Of a stretch of 41,437 bases of DNA, positions 16,845 to 26,400 are shown one piece after another (the stretch's first letter is position 1; every line of letters starts with the position of its first letter). A program made the translations under genes and the position numbers. Source of the DNA: Calditrichota bacterium (GTDB taxonomy: Bacteria; Electryoneota; B3-LCP); contig JAGVQJ010000109.1 of NCBI GenBank assembly GCA_020051775.1, forward strand, positions 1 through 41,437, written 5' to 3'. The notes beneath the pieces are model-generated. The model saw only the letters and a program-made list of their open reading frames with translations, did not search any database and was not told the origin of the DNA.

Positions 16845-18767
16845 CTATTTTTCGGCCAGTTCCGCCTGGCGTTCCTCGCGCTTTTGCGGCGCTTTTAAGG
16901 CCGGGGATTTCAGGCGCGGGCCGGATGAGATTTCCGGCTTCGGTTCTGGGATGGGATGCGCTACCGGCAGACCGGCCAGCACCTGCACCGTGCCCAGCGA
17001 ATCCTTCTGCATTTCGCGGGCAGCCAGGCGCAATTCGCCCAGGATTTCCAGGAACGCGGCGTTCTGCTGATGGAAGAAAGGCTGCACGTCTTCGGTAGAT
17101 GGACGCATGTATTCCCACATCTCCAGACGGTAGTATTCACGCTTCTCGCCTTCGCCGGCAAATCCATAGAGCTGCGCCAGGCGCGCTTGAACCCGCAGGC
17201 CGGTGAAGCGATTGCAGGCGAATTGATACCGGAACAGATGCTGCGCCGCTCCAGCCTCGAGGCGTTCGATGATCTTGCGGGCGCCTTCGGTATAATTCAG
17301 GTCAATGTAGAAGACCGCCAGTTTGTCCAAGAGGCGCATGTCCAGCAAAGGCATGTGCTCATAAAAGCGGTCGGCCAGGACTTTTTCCAAGGGGCGTACG
17401 AAGAGCGCCAGAGGGCCCGGTTCAGCCTGTACGTCGCAAAGTTTTTCTAACAGATCCACCTGGGTGTGAAGCGGGAATCCGTCCAGCATATTCGCGGCTT
17501 GTTGGATGCCGAAATTGGGAGCGGGGCTGGTCCATAAGGAGCGGATCTGTTTATGCAATTTTATATACTGGCGGCCAAGATGCCCGTCGTGCTGTTTGGC
17601 TTTGCGACCGGTTTTAACGTCGGGAAAAAATTCCTTCAAGCGCGTCTTCAAGGTCTTGACCAGCACCGGCATGAATTGGTTCAGGTTGCAGCGGTTTTCC
17701 ACGCTCTTGCGCGCTACCGACCCCAGCTTCTTGCGGGTCTTTTCCTGGGCCAGCAGGTATTCCAAGGCTTCGGCGAAGGCTTCCGGGCTTCCGGGCTTGG
17801 CCACGCGGCCGCTGCGCTCATCACGAATCAGGTCGTTCAAGCCCGGCACGTCCGTAACCGCGATGGCCAAGCCTTGCGCCATGGCTTCCAAAACGGGAAT
17901 ATTGTTGCCTTCAAAGTGCGTGCTCAAGGCGAAGATGTCCGTAGCACAGAGAATGTCCAGTCGAGTGGCGGCGCTTTCGGGATGTTCTTCCGGATCTTCC
18001 ATCATGGCGACGCGGTCATGCAGTTCCAGCGAACAGATCTTCTCGGCGATGCGACTGCGTTCTGGGCCTTCCCCCACCAGCAACAGCACGAAATCGTGGC
18101 CGCGTTTCTTCAATAACTGGCAGGCGTCAATCAGGGTGTCGTGGTCGCGGCGGCGGTCGAACGGCGCGGTCATGGTGATCAGCTTGGCTTCGGTGTCCAC
18201 CTGCAATTTCTGGCGCAAGCGCTGGCGGTCTTCCTTGGTGAGCTGGATGTAGGTCGTATCGGCGGAATGCGGCAGCAAGTGGCCGACGCGGTTGGCCAGC
18301 GTGGGCAGCGCCCGGGTCAGCTCATGTTGCAGATTGCGCGTGGCCGGCAACACCAGGTCAACCATATATAAGGCGGACAATTCTTCCAGGGTTGAAATCA
18401 GAGCCGGTTGGTCGTCGAATTCGGCCAGCACCAGCGGCACTCCGCCGGCTCGTGCGGCGATCAGGAAAGCCGCGGCTTCAGGGCCCGGCAAGGCGGCCAG
18501 CACGGCGTCGGGCACGTCGTCCTTGAAGGTCTCGGAAAACGCTTCCAGGTGGTTCAGCAAGTCATCGGGAGGCAACGGGGGAATTTCCACCGGAGTCAGG
18601 GCGAGGCCGCTATCGGCGAAGAGTCCTTCACCGGCGTTTTCCGCGCTGATATAAGTAATGCCGACCTTGAAATCCCGCTTCAGGAAGGGCATGCGGCGGG
18701 CCACTTCGGCGGCCTTTTCATCGCTCAAGTTCTTCAGGAAGACCTGGACTCTGGGTTTTACGCTCAC
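16845..18767 (-). CDS. GT4-family glycosyltransferase with long C-terminal extension
   Basis: 640 aa from GTG 18767. Residues ~1-165 are a loose N-terminal Rossmann half. The GT-B C-terminal half lies at ~175-385, with LITMTAPFDRRRDHDTLIDA, VLLLVGEGPERSRIAEKI and the donor-binding E-x7-E in HFEGNNIPVLEAM. These enzymes move a sugar from a nucleotide donor onto a lipid or polysaccharide in the cytoplasm. The last ~240 residues are a helical region with no match I recognise, ending in a Pro/Lys-rich tail. The frame is open to 18854, but that extension translates a hairpin repeat. GAGGT lies 6 nt before the GTG and the protein begins SVKPRVQVFLKN. Paired with the downstream methyltransferase-like gene. 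Confidence 0.78.
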   Translation of the reverse strand: MSVKPRVQVFLKNLSDEKAAEVARRMPFLKRDFKVGITYISAENAGEGLFADSGLALTPVEIPPLPPDDLLNHLEAFSETFKDDVPDAVLAALPGPEAAAFLIAARAGGVPLVLAEFDDQPALISTLEELSALYMVDLVLPATRNLQHELTRALPTLANRVGHLLPHSADTTYIQLTKEDRQRLRQKLQVDTEAKLITMTAPFDRRRDHDTLIDACQLLKKRGHDFVLLLVGEGPERSRIAEKICSLELHDRVAMMEDPEEHPESAATRLDILCATDIFALSTHFEGNNIPVLEAMAQGLAIAVTDVPGLNDLIRDERSGRVAKPGSPEAFAEALEYLLAQEKTRKKLGSVARKSVENRCNLNQFMPVLVKTLKTRLKEFFPDVKTGRKAKQHDGHLGRQYIKLHKQIRSLWTSPAPNFGIQQAANMLDGFPLHTQVDLLEKLCDVQAEPGPLALFVRPLEKVLADRFYEHMPLLDMRLLDKLAVFYIDLNYTEGARKIIERLEAGAAQHLFRYQFACNRFTGLRVQARLAQLYGFAGEGEKREYYRLEMWEYMRPSTEDVQPFFHQQNAAFLEILGELRLAAREMQKDSLGTVQVLAGLPVAHPIPEPKPEISSGPRLKSPALKAPQKREERQAELAEK

Positions 18768-18811
18768 GATGACCTCTTCTGGTTGCTGGTAGTTGGTTGC
18801 TGGCTGCTGGT

Positions 18812-18871
18812 AACAAGGGGCTGAAGCCCCTTGTTGATTGGATTGTCGGTTCAAGGGGCTAAAACCCCTTG
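18812..18871. repeat. Two GGGGCT-type hairpins upstream of the glycosyltransferase gene
   Basis: 18812-18835 has 11-bp arms AACAAGGGGCT and complement with a GA loop. 18852-18871 has CAAGGGG/CCCCTTG arms around CTAAAA. Same family as the pair at 812-878. They lie in the leader of the minus-strand gene, next to GTTGCTGG direct repeats (18781-18811). From here to 19231 I see no gene. Confidence 0.7.
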
Positions 18872-19231
18872 TTGCTTCGCTCGCAATGGCTATCAGGGCA
18901 GGCGGTGCATGGCGTCGGATCGTATTTTAGCAAACCCCGTGCCCTTTTCTGGTTTTGGGCTGTAATCATTGATATATTCGCCGATTATTAGATCACCTTG
19001 GAGGGGTGATAAAAGTTGAGAAAAGGTTTTATGGCTAAAAATGAACCGGGGCGGGGGGAGGGGTTTAGGGGGTGCGGCGGGAATTCGCCGGAGGAAATGA
19101 TAAATGACAAAATCCAAATGACAATTTACAAATACTGCAGCAAAGGTTTATGTCATTCCAGCGGTCGGCACGACCGCCCGTGCCGGGCGCAAGCTGGGAT
19201 CTAAAAAATTGTGTGGTGCAGAAAATTGCAC

Positions 19232-19260
19232 TTGACATGGGGGGAAAGATATATTATATT
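19232..19260 (+). promoter_or_regulatory. Promoter of the LVIVD-repeat gene
   Basis: TTGACA (19232-19237), 17 nt, TATATT (19255-19260), 46 bp before the ATG at 19307. Confidence 0.72.
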
Positions 19261-19306
19261 GAGATGTTGCGTTTAATCTTGATCATCTTTTTACCGGGAG
19301 ATCGCC

Positions 19307-21499
19307 ATGAAACGGTTCGTCGTCTACTTTTTGGCGCTGGGTCTAAGCGGCGCGGCCTGGGGGCAGGATAGTTTGAATGTGAGGAAGGTGAGTACATCAT
19401 TAGTGAACACAGGACCGGCACTGACCGTTGCCGTGGATGAAAGTTACGTTTATACAGGTTGCTGGCCAAACCATTTTCGGATTAATTCGAGATCCGCACC
19501 GATGCAATATTTGAGCAAACTTTGGCTGGGAGGCAGTTGTCACAGCCTGGCGATTTCCGGCTCCTATGTTTTTATTGTACAGGATGTGGGAGGTGGGATG
19601 TATGTGTTGGATGTCTCTAATCCTAACAATCCGGTGCAGGTGGTGTGGGTGAATGGTTATGGAAATTGGGATCCCCGCGATTTGGCCATTTCAGGATCTT
19701 ATGCTTATGTGGCCAGCGCTTCTGCCGGTTTCTCGATCCTGGATATTTCCAATCCCGCCGATCCGGTATGGATTGTCATGACTGTGGGGTGGGGGACTCC
19801 CGGGAACGGATATCATGGGATAGCCGTTTCCGATCCTTACGTTTATGTGACCAATGAAAACAACGGAAAGCTGTGGGTGGCGGATGTATCCGATCCCTTC
19901 AATCCGCTGCAATTGGGCTTCTATCAGGCACCCGCGCCTCACGCCTATGATGTGGCGATTTCGGATTCTTATGCCTATGTGGCGGATGATTCAGCGGGGT
20001 TGCGAGTGGTGGACGTATCCGATCCCTCTTATCCGGTGGAAGTGGGCCATTGCGATACGCCAGGGCACGCACTTAATGTGGTGATCTCCGGCGATTTTGC
20101 CTACGTCGCTCAGGGTGATTCGGGTATGGCTGTCGTGGATATCTCCGATCCCGCGTATCCTGTGATTGTGGATATATTTCAGACTAATGACTATGCTCAT
20201 GATTTGGTGGTCTTCGACTCCTGCGTTTATATAGCAGATGACAATTGGGGGGTGCGTGTTGTGGATGTGTCCGAACCAGCCAACACTCAGGAAATATATC
20301 ATATTGACACAAATCTTAATGAATCGGGGGTGGCAATCGTTGACTCCTTGGCCTATGTGGCAACCTCTGCCGGTCTGATCATAATGAATGTCACCGATCC
20401 TACTTTGCCATTCGAAGTGGGGCATTACACCACGGCTGCTGCTCACGACTTGACCGTGTCCGGTTCCTACGCTTATTTGGTCAATGGTACGGCCGGACTC
20501 ATCATCGTGGATGTTTCCAGCCCAGCTGTACCGCTCGAAGTTGGCCGATATAACACACCGCAACCAAGTAACAATGTGGCAGTTCAAGGCAATTATGCCT
20601 ATGTGGCGTGTCAAGGACAAGGATTGCGAATAATTGATATATCCAATCCTGCCTCACCCATAGAAGTGAGCTACTATAATCCACCTGGAGCAGTTTACGA
20701 TGTGGCTGTAAGGGGTAATTACGCCTATGTACCGGTAGATCACAATTATAATTCGTTATATAATGCGGGTCTGCACGTACTCGATATCCACAACCCGGCT
20801 GCGCCCGTTGAAATCAGCTTCCTTCACGTGCCGGATACCTGGCGGAGCGTGGCGGTTGCGGGTAATTATGCTTATCTGGGTAACGGGTACACAGCCCTGA
20901 TGACGGTGGATATCTCCAATCCCGCTGAACCCTTTTTGGCTGAATGGTTAAGTTCACCTGGATTTGCCGAAGAAATAGAGATTTCCGGTAACTTTGTCTT
21001 GGGAGCGTGTGGAAATAGCGGTTTGCGGATCATTGACGTCACCGACCCAGAGATTATCTATGAATCGGGCTTCTACAACACACCTGGCCCGCTTTGGCCA
21101 CTCAATATCTATTCTGCCCATGGCCTGGCAACAACGGGAAGCTATGCTGTCGTAGCCAATACCTACTTTCTCGGCATCTACGACTGCTCCGCCGCGCTGC
21201 CGGTCAACCCCTGGCCGGAACCGGAAGCGCAGCCAGCCTCCTTCGCCCTTCATCCTTGCCACCCCAATCCCTTCAACGCCTCCACAGCTATAAGCTACGA
21301 GCTGCGAGCTTCGAGCTTCGTGAGTCTGAAAGTCTACGACACTGCCGGGAGGCTGGTGACGACGTTGGTGGATGGTTGGCGGGAAGCGGGTACGCATGGC
21401 GCTAACTTCAACGGAGAAGATCTGGCATCGGGGATTTACCTGGCGAAGATGACAGCGGGGGAGTTTTCGGCGGTGCAGAAGCTGGTGCTGTTAAAATAA
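19307..21499 (+). CDS. Secreted LVIVD-repeat protein with T9SS sorting tail
   Basis: 730 aa. Signal peptide MKRFVVYFLALGLSGAAWG. Residues ~25-620 consist of about a dozen ~43-residue LVIVD units (PF08309) built as (V/I)xGSYAYVA...GLRVVDVSDPSYPVEVG. These would fold into one or two beta-propellers and are typical of adhesion or binding surfaces. The tail (~645-730, CHPNPFNASTAISYEL ... LASGIYLAKM) is a type IX sorting domain with NAST in place of NPTT. GGGAG lies before the start. Expected to be outer-membrane translocated. The ligand is unknown. The next gene follows after 146 bp and may be read through from this promoter. Confidence 0.85.
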   Translation: MKRFVVYFLALGLSGAAWGQDSLNVRKVSTSLVNTGPALTVAVDESYVYTGCWPNHFRINSRSAPMQYLSKLWLGGSCHSLAISGSYVFIVQDVGGGMYVLDVSNPNNPVQVVWVNGYGNWDPRDLAISGSYAYVASASAGFSILDISNPADPVWIVMTVGWGTPGNGYHGIAVSDPYVYVTNENNGKLWVADVSDPFNPLQLGFYQAPAPHAYDVAISDSYAYVADDSAGLRVVDVSDPSYPVEVGHCDTPGHALNVVISGDFAYVAQGDSGMAVVDISDPAYPVIVDIFQTNDYAHDLVVFDSCVYIADDNWGVRVVDVSEPANTQEIYHIDTNLNESGVAIVDSLAYVATSAGLIIMNVTDPTLPFEVGHYTTAAAHDLTVSGSYAYLVNGTAGLIIVDVSSPAVPLEVGRYNTPQPSNNVAVQGNYAYVACQGQGLRIIDISNPASPIEVSYYNPPGAVYDVAVRGNYAYVPVDHNYNSLYNAGLHVLDIHNPAAPVEISFLHVPDTWRSVAVAGNYAYLGNGYTALMTVDISNPAEPFLAEWLSSPGFAEEIEISGNFVLGACGNSGLRIIDVTDPEIIYESGFYNTPGPLWPLNIYSAHGLATTGSYAVVANTYFLGIYDCSAALPVNPWPEPEAQPASFALHPCHPNPFNASTAISYELRASSFVSLKVYDTAGRLVTTLVDGWREAGTHGANFNGEDLASGIYLAKMTAGEFSAVQKLVLLK

Positions 21500-21645
21500 C
21501 AAATTAGGGATTCTATCGGATATTGAGCCTTAGCGTGTTACCTGACATCTACCCATGTAGTTTCCGTTTTGCCAGATCCCCAGACCTGACATCAAATTTG
21601 AACTGTAGGATCTAAGAATTCGACAGAACGAGTAAGGAGGTCGCC

Positions 21646-23091
21646 ATGAAGCCATTGATTGCTGTATTCAGCGTAGCCATTGCCACCCTCGCCGCCGCTC
21701 AGCCACCCGATACGCTCTGGACGCGTACCTTCGGAGAGAACAGTTGGGATCTTGGTTGCAGCGTGCAGCAGACCACGGACGGCGGGTATATCATCGCTGG
21801 AAATACAGGATCTGACTTTAATTTTGACGTTTGCGTGATCAAGACCGACACCGCTGGTAACCAACTCTGGCAACGCAACTTTGGCGGGAGCAACCATGAG
21901 TTTGCTTTCAGTGTGCGGCAGACGGAGGATGGTGGGTATATCATCGTCGGAGATACCTATTCCTACGGTGCAGGCGGTTATGACGTTTACCTGATCAAGA
22001 CCGATTCCTCCGGTAACATGGTCTGGCAGCGCACTTTGGGCGGCAGCGGCAATGAGTGTGGTTACGACGTGCAGCAGACCAACGACGGCGGGTACATCAT
22101 CACCGGATTCACGAATTCTTACGGCGCAGGATATTATGACGTTTACCTGGTCAAGACCGACACCTCCGGAAACCAGATTTGGCAACGTACTTTCGGCGTC
22201 AACAGTGATGATCATGGTCGCAGCGTCCAGCAGACGGCCGACGGCGGGTATGTCATCGCTGGATACAACCGCTATGGACACGGTTACCTGGTTAAAACCG
22301 ACGTTAATGGCGATTCGCTCTGGACGCGTATGTTCTTCTGGGACTTTTATCATTATGGTTATAGCGTGCAGCAAACCACGGATGGCGGATATATCATCAC
22401 AGGCTCAAAGCAATCTTACAGCTCGGGGCCTTATGATGTTTACCTGATTAAAACCGACGCTAACGGAGATACGCTCTGGACGAGCTCTTATGGCGGCTCC
22501 AATTTCGATTGGGGTCACAGTGTGGAGCAGACAACCGATGGTGGGTACATCATCACCGGCTACACCTATTCCGATGGTATCGGTAATCAGGTCTGCCTGA
22601 TCAAGACTGCCGGCTCCGGCGACCTGGTCTGGCAGAGCGCTGTCGGTGGCAACTATGACGATCGGGGTTGGTGCGTGCAGCAAACCACGGATGGCGGGTA
22701 TGTCATCGCCGGCTACACGCAGTCCTACGGTGCGGGTCCTTATCACCTTTACCTGATCAAGACCGATGTCGAGGGAACTCCTGTGGCACCATCGATTAAT
22801 CCCAACCAACCGCAGGATTTTGTTTTTGATGACCCCCATCCCAACCCCTTCAACGCCTCCACAGCTATCAGCTACGAGCTGCGAGCTGCGAGCAACGTGT
22901 CTCTGCGGATTTACGATACTGCCGGGCGGCTCGTCAGCACTCTCGTGGAGGGCTGGCGCGCAGCAGGTACGCACGAGGTGATTTTTGACGGTTCCAGTCT
23001 GGCATCGGGGATTTACCTGGCGAAGTTAGAGGCGTCGGGGTCAGGGACGACCCCGATTACCGAGGTGCAGAAGATGGTGCTGCTTAAATAA
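21646..23091 (+). CDS. Secreted W/Q-GGYI repeat protein with T9SS sorting tail
   Basis: 481 aa. Signal peptide MKPLIAVFSVAIATLAAA, strong Shine-Dalgarno AAGGAGGT. Residues ~20-385 hold seven or so ~50-residue repeats of the type SVQQTTDGGYIIAGYT...YDVYLIKTD..GN..WQRTFGG. They resemble beta-propeller blades of the PQQ or delta-60 kind, with no enzyme motif seen. The tail (~390-481, PHPNPFNASTAISYEL) is a type IX sorting domain; a short insertion SGSGTTPIT sits just before the terminal VQKMVLLK. A paralogue with the same architecture lies at 37901-39364. The function is unknown, probably a surface binding protein. No strong promoter is seen in the 146-bp gap, only two CTGACATC repeats. Confidence 0.8.
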   Translation: MKPLIAVFSVAIATLAAAQPPDTLWTRTFGENSWDLGCSVQQTTDGGYIIAGNTGSDFNFDVCVIKTDTAGNQLWQRNFGGSNHEFAFSVRQTEDGGYIIVGDTYSYGAGGYDVYLIKTDSSGNMVWQRTLGGSGNECGYDVQQTNDGGYIITGFTNSYGAGYYDVYLVKTDTSGNQIWQRTFGVNSDDHGRSVQQTADGGYVIAGYNRYGHGYLVKTDVNGDSLWTRMFFWDFYHYGYSVQQTTDGGYIITGSKQSYSSGPYDVYLIKTDANGDTLWTSSYGGSNFDWGHSVEQTTDGGYIITGYTYSDGIGNQVCLIKTAGSGDLVWQSAVGGNYDDRGWCVQQTTDGGYVIAGYTQSYGAGPYHLYLIKTDVEGTPVAPSINPNQPQDFVFDDPHPNPFNASTAISYELRAASNVSLRIYDTAGRLVSTLVEGWRAAGTHEVIFDGSSLASGIYLAKLEASGSGTTPITEVQKMVLLK

Positions 23092-23194
23092 TTACTCATG
23101 AGGCGCAGCTCGTTTCTGTAAACGGTTCATCTGTGGTGGTGGGACTTGTCCGTTAAATGACAACAATAAAATTATATAATTTTTGAATAAAAGC

Positions 23195-23223
23195 TTGACA
23201 ACGCACCCAAAATTCATTAAATT
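23195..23223 (+). promoter_or_regulatory. Promoter of the 1527-aa beta-helix gene
   Basis: TTGACA (23195-23200), 17 nt, TAAATT (23218-23223). It implies a ~190-nt leader. The leader contains the palindrome TCCGATATCGGA (23298-23309) and a GGCATGCC...GGCATG hairpin (about 23358-23379), and no gene. Confidence 0.65.
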
Positions 23224-23420
23224 ATAGGCGCTTCCAAAGCCCTGCTGACCGTGGCATGATCTTACCAATTTTCCTTTCTTTACCTCTCCTCCGCAAATCC
23301 GATATCGGAGTGTTTACCCGAAAAACTGATAAGACGTAAACAATATCCTTATCGGCGGCATGCCTGGCAGTTGGCATGACGCGAATTCAAGACCCCAAAA
23401 GCTAAATAAAGGAGATCGGT

Positions 23421-26400
23421 ATGAAAAAATTTTCGACGATTGTTTTGTTAGTGGTTCTGGCAGTGACCAGCGCTTGGGCTGATGAAGTTAATCGGGAGTC
23501 GGTGTTCACAAATAATGACGCCAGCCCCAACCTCGGCCCGGTGAAGATGGCGGGATTGATGGATAGTCCCTGGGACACCCTGTTCTCCTGGCGTGCAGAG
23601 GACGGTGCAACCAACCTGTTGCTGGGCGCAGCCTACGCCGGAGGGTACTTCTGGGCGACCGGCGGCGGCGTGAGCTCAGCCGTAACCACCGACAACAAAT
23701 ACTACCGCTATACCAATGCCGGCGCCATAATAGACTCATTCCCGCAGCCTACCAATTCCGGTTGGGGCTGGCGGGATCTGGCATTTGACGGCACTTATCT
23801 GTACGCCGGCTGCGAAACTGCGACCATCGTGGCATTCGATCCCACCACTGGAGCTTTAGTTCCCGGCATGGATTTTCCGAAGCCTGCAGCCTTGGCCATC
23901 GCCCGCGCTCTGGCCTATGATCCGGTGACGGATCATTTCTGGAGCGGCAATTTCGGCTCCAACATGATGGAGTTTGACCGCAGCGGCAATGTGATCTGGT
24001 CGGGATCTCCTGCACCCTTGGCCGCCGTTTACGGGTTGGCTTGGGACAGCGATCCTTCCGGCCCTTGTCTCTGGGTTTTCGATCAAGGGGGATCTGGATG
24101 TGTCTTCCACAAATTCGATCCCGTCACGCACACTTTCACGGGAGAATCCCACTCTCTACCGTTGATGCCCGGCAACACCGCGGGGATCGCCGGTGGCGCA
24201 GAGATGAACAACACCTGGAATCCATCTTTATGGACGATGGTGGCCATGGTTCAAGGTACGCCAACCGACCAGGGCTGCGTGGTGGAAATCCGCAACAACG
24301 CCAATCCTTATGCCCCCAACAGTCCGACCAATTTCACCTTGGCCAACAACGGTGAACAACTGATCGCTTCTTTGGGGTGGACGAATCCCACCACGACCGT
24401 CAATGGCAATCCCTTGGTCGCCATCAACAATGTGACGATCAAGCGCAATGGCGTTCTCCTGACCGCCTTAGTCGGCACCCCCGGTCAGGTCATGACCTAC
24501 AGCGATAACGTGCCCTCCGTGGGCAATTACAGCTATATGGTTTACTGTGTGAATGACTCCGGCGATGGCATTCCGGTCAGCGGCGCGGTTTGGATCGGTT
24601 TGGATGTTCCCGGCGCACCTACCGGAGTATCCGCCACCAACCCGCTTCCGTTGCAGGCTCTGATTTCCTGGACGGATCCCACCCAGGGCGCTCATATGGG
24701 CTACTGGCCACCGGGATCCTGGACCGGCCAGAAGATTTACCGCGATGCCGCTCTCATTCAAACCCTACTCGGCACCAACACCAGCTACACTGACGTCGTT
24801 TCCGTTCCCGGAACTTACACCTATGGGGTAGCCTATTACAATGCCTCGGGTGATGGCCCTACGGTCAACGCCGCGCCGCTGTATGTTTCCGGCCAACCTT
24901 TCAGTGGAAGCTACGATATCGGTGGTGGGAACAACGATTACCCCACGATCCTGGCGGCTGTCGCGGCTCTGACCAGCGGGGGTCTCGCCGGGTCGGTTAC
25001 GTTCAATGTGTACAACGGCACGTATGATGGACAGGTCAACCTGCCCAACACTATTCCGGGCTTGAGCTCCACCAACACGCTGACGATTCAGGCGGCCACG
25101 GGTCAAAATCCGGTCGTCGTGAACACCGCCGGCACCACCTCGACTACCGGCAATGGATTCTATATTACCGGAGCCGACTACATCACCATCAAGGGCCTGG
25201 AAATCACCAACTGCTACTATGCCGGTATCTTCGCGACGTATTCCAGCACCGACAGCTCCAAGTACCTCACCATCGAGGACAACTACATTCACGGTATTGC
25301 CCCAGCCTCGACCGGTTATGGAATTTACGCTTACCGGAACGTGGAATCCAAGTTCCTGAATAATGAGATTCAGGGCGATTACTACGGGATGCAGATTTAC
25401 TACTCGAGGAACTGTCTGATTGCGAACAACCTGGTTTACGGTCAGGATTACTATGGTATTCGTAACTACTATGGCGGCGATAACAAATACTACTACAACT
25501 CGGTCTACCTGAACTCGAATTACGCCACGACGAATTACGCTTCGTACTTCTACAATTCGGCCGGGTGCGACATTAAGGACAACATCTTCTACAACGCCGG
25601 ATCCGGCTCAACGACGAAATACGCCATTTACCTCACCACTCTGACGACCTACCCGGTGACGAGCGACTACAACGATCTGTATGCGCCCAACAGCAGCGTG
25701 GGGTACTACGCCGCTGCTCGAACATCACTCGCTGACTGGCAGCTCGCCACCACCCTGGACGCCAACAGCATCAGCGCGGATCCCAATTTCATGAGCGTGG
25801 TGGAACCCTACAATCTGCACATTAGCTCCGTCGGTTCTTCGTTTGTGAATAACGTGGGAACCCCGGTGGCGGAAGTGACGGTGGACTTTGACTATGAAAC
25901 CCGCAGCGCCACGACTCCGGACCTCGGTGGTGATGAGTATTCCCCGGCGGCCGGCGTCTTCCTGACCAACGGACTGGTCAATCCACCCATTGGAAACACG
26001 GCTACCAATTTCGTTTACCAGATCACCTACACCAACTCCGGCAACGTCGCGCCGACGACCGCACAGGTGTATGTTGATAACGTGGCTTACGCTTTGGTAG
26101 ACTCCACGGGTGGCAGCGGCAACTATGCCACCGGAGTTGATTTCTACCACACTACTACGCTGGCGGTGGGCGCGCATGATTACTACTTCGAATTCGTCGC
26201 TAATGCAACGACCTATCGCTTCCCCGAAACCGGCACGTTGGCCGGCCCCACAGTCTATTTAGCTCTAACGGGTAGCTACGATATCGGCGGCGGGAACAAT
26301 GATTTCCCCACAATCGTAGACGCTGCCACCGCTCTGAACAGCGCGGGATTGGGTGGAGCTGTCACCCTCAACGTGTTCAATGGGACGTATGATGGACAGG

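Noticed and set aside
18768..18854. N-terminal extension of the glycosyltransferase (MNRQSNQQ...)
   Set aside because: It translates a GGGGCT hairpin and GTTGCTGG-type repeats; a GTG start with GAGGT upstream at 18767 is better.
18893..19204. Small open frames on both strands between the glycosyltransferase and LVIVD genes
   Set aside because: No Shine-Dalgarno plus start agreement, no family resemblance, and they overlap repeats and the promoter of the next gene.
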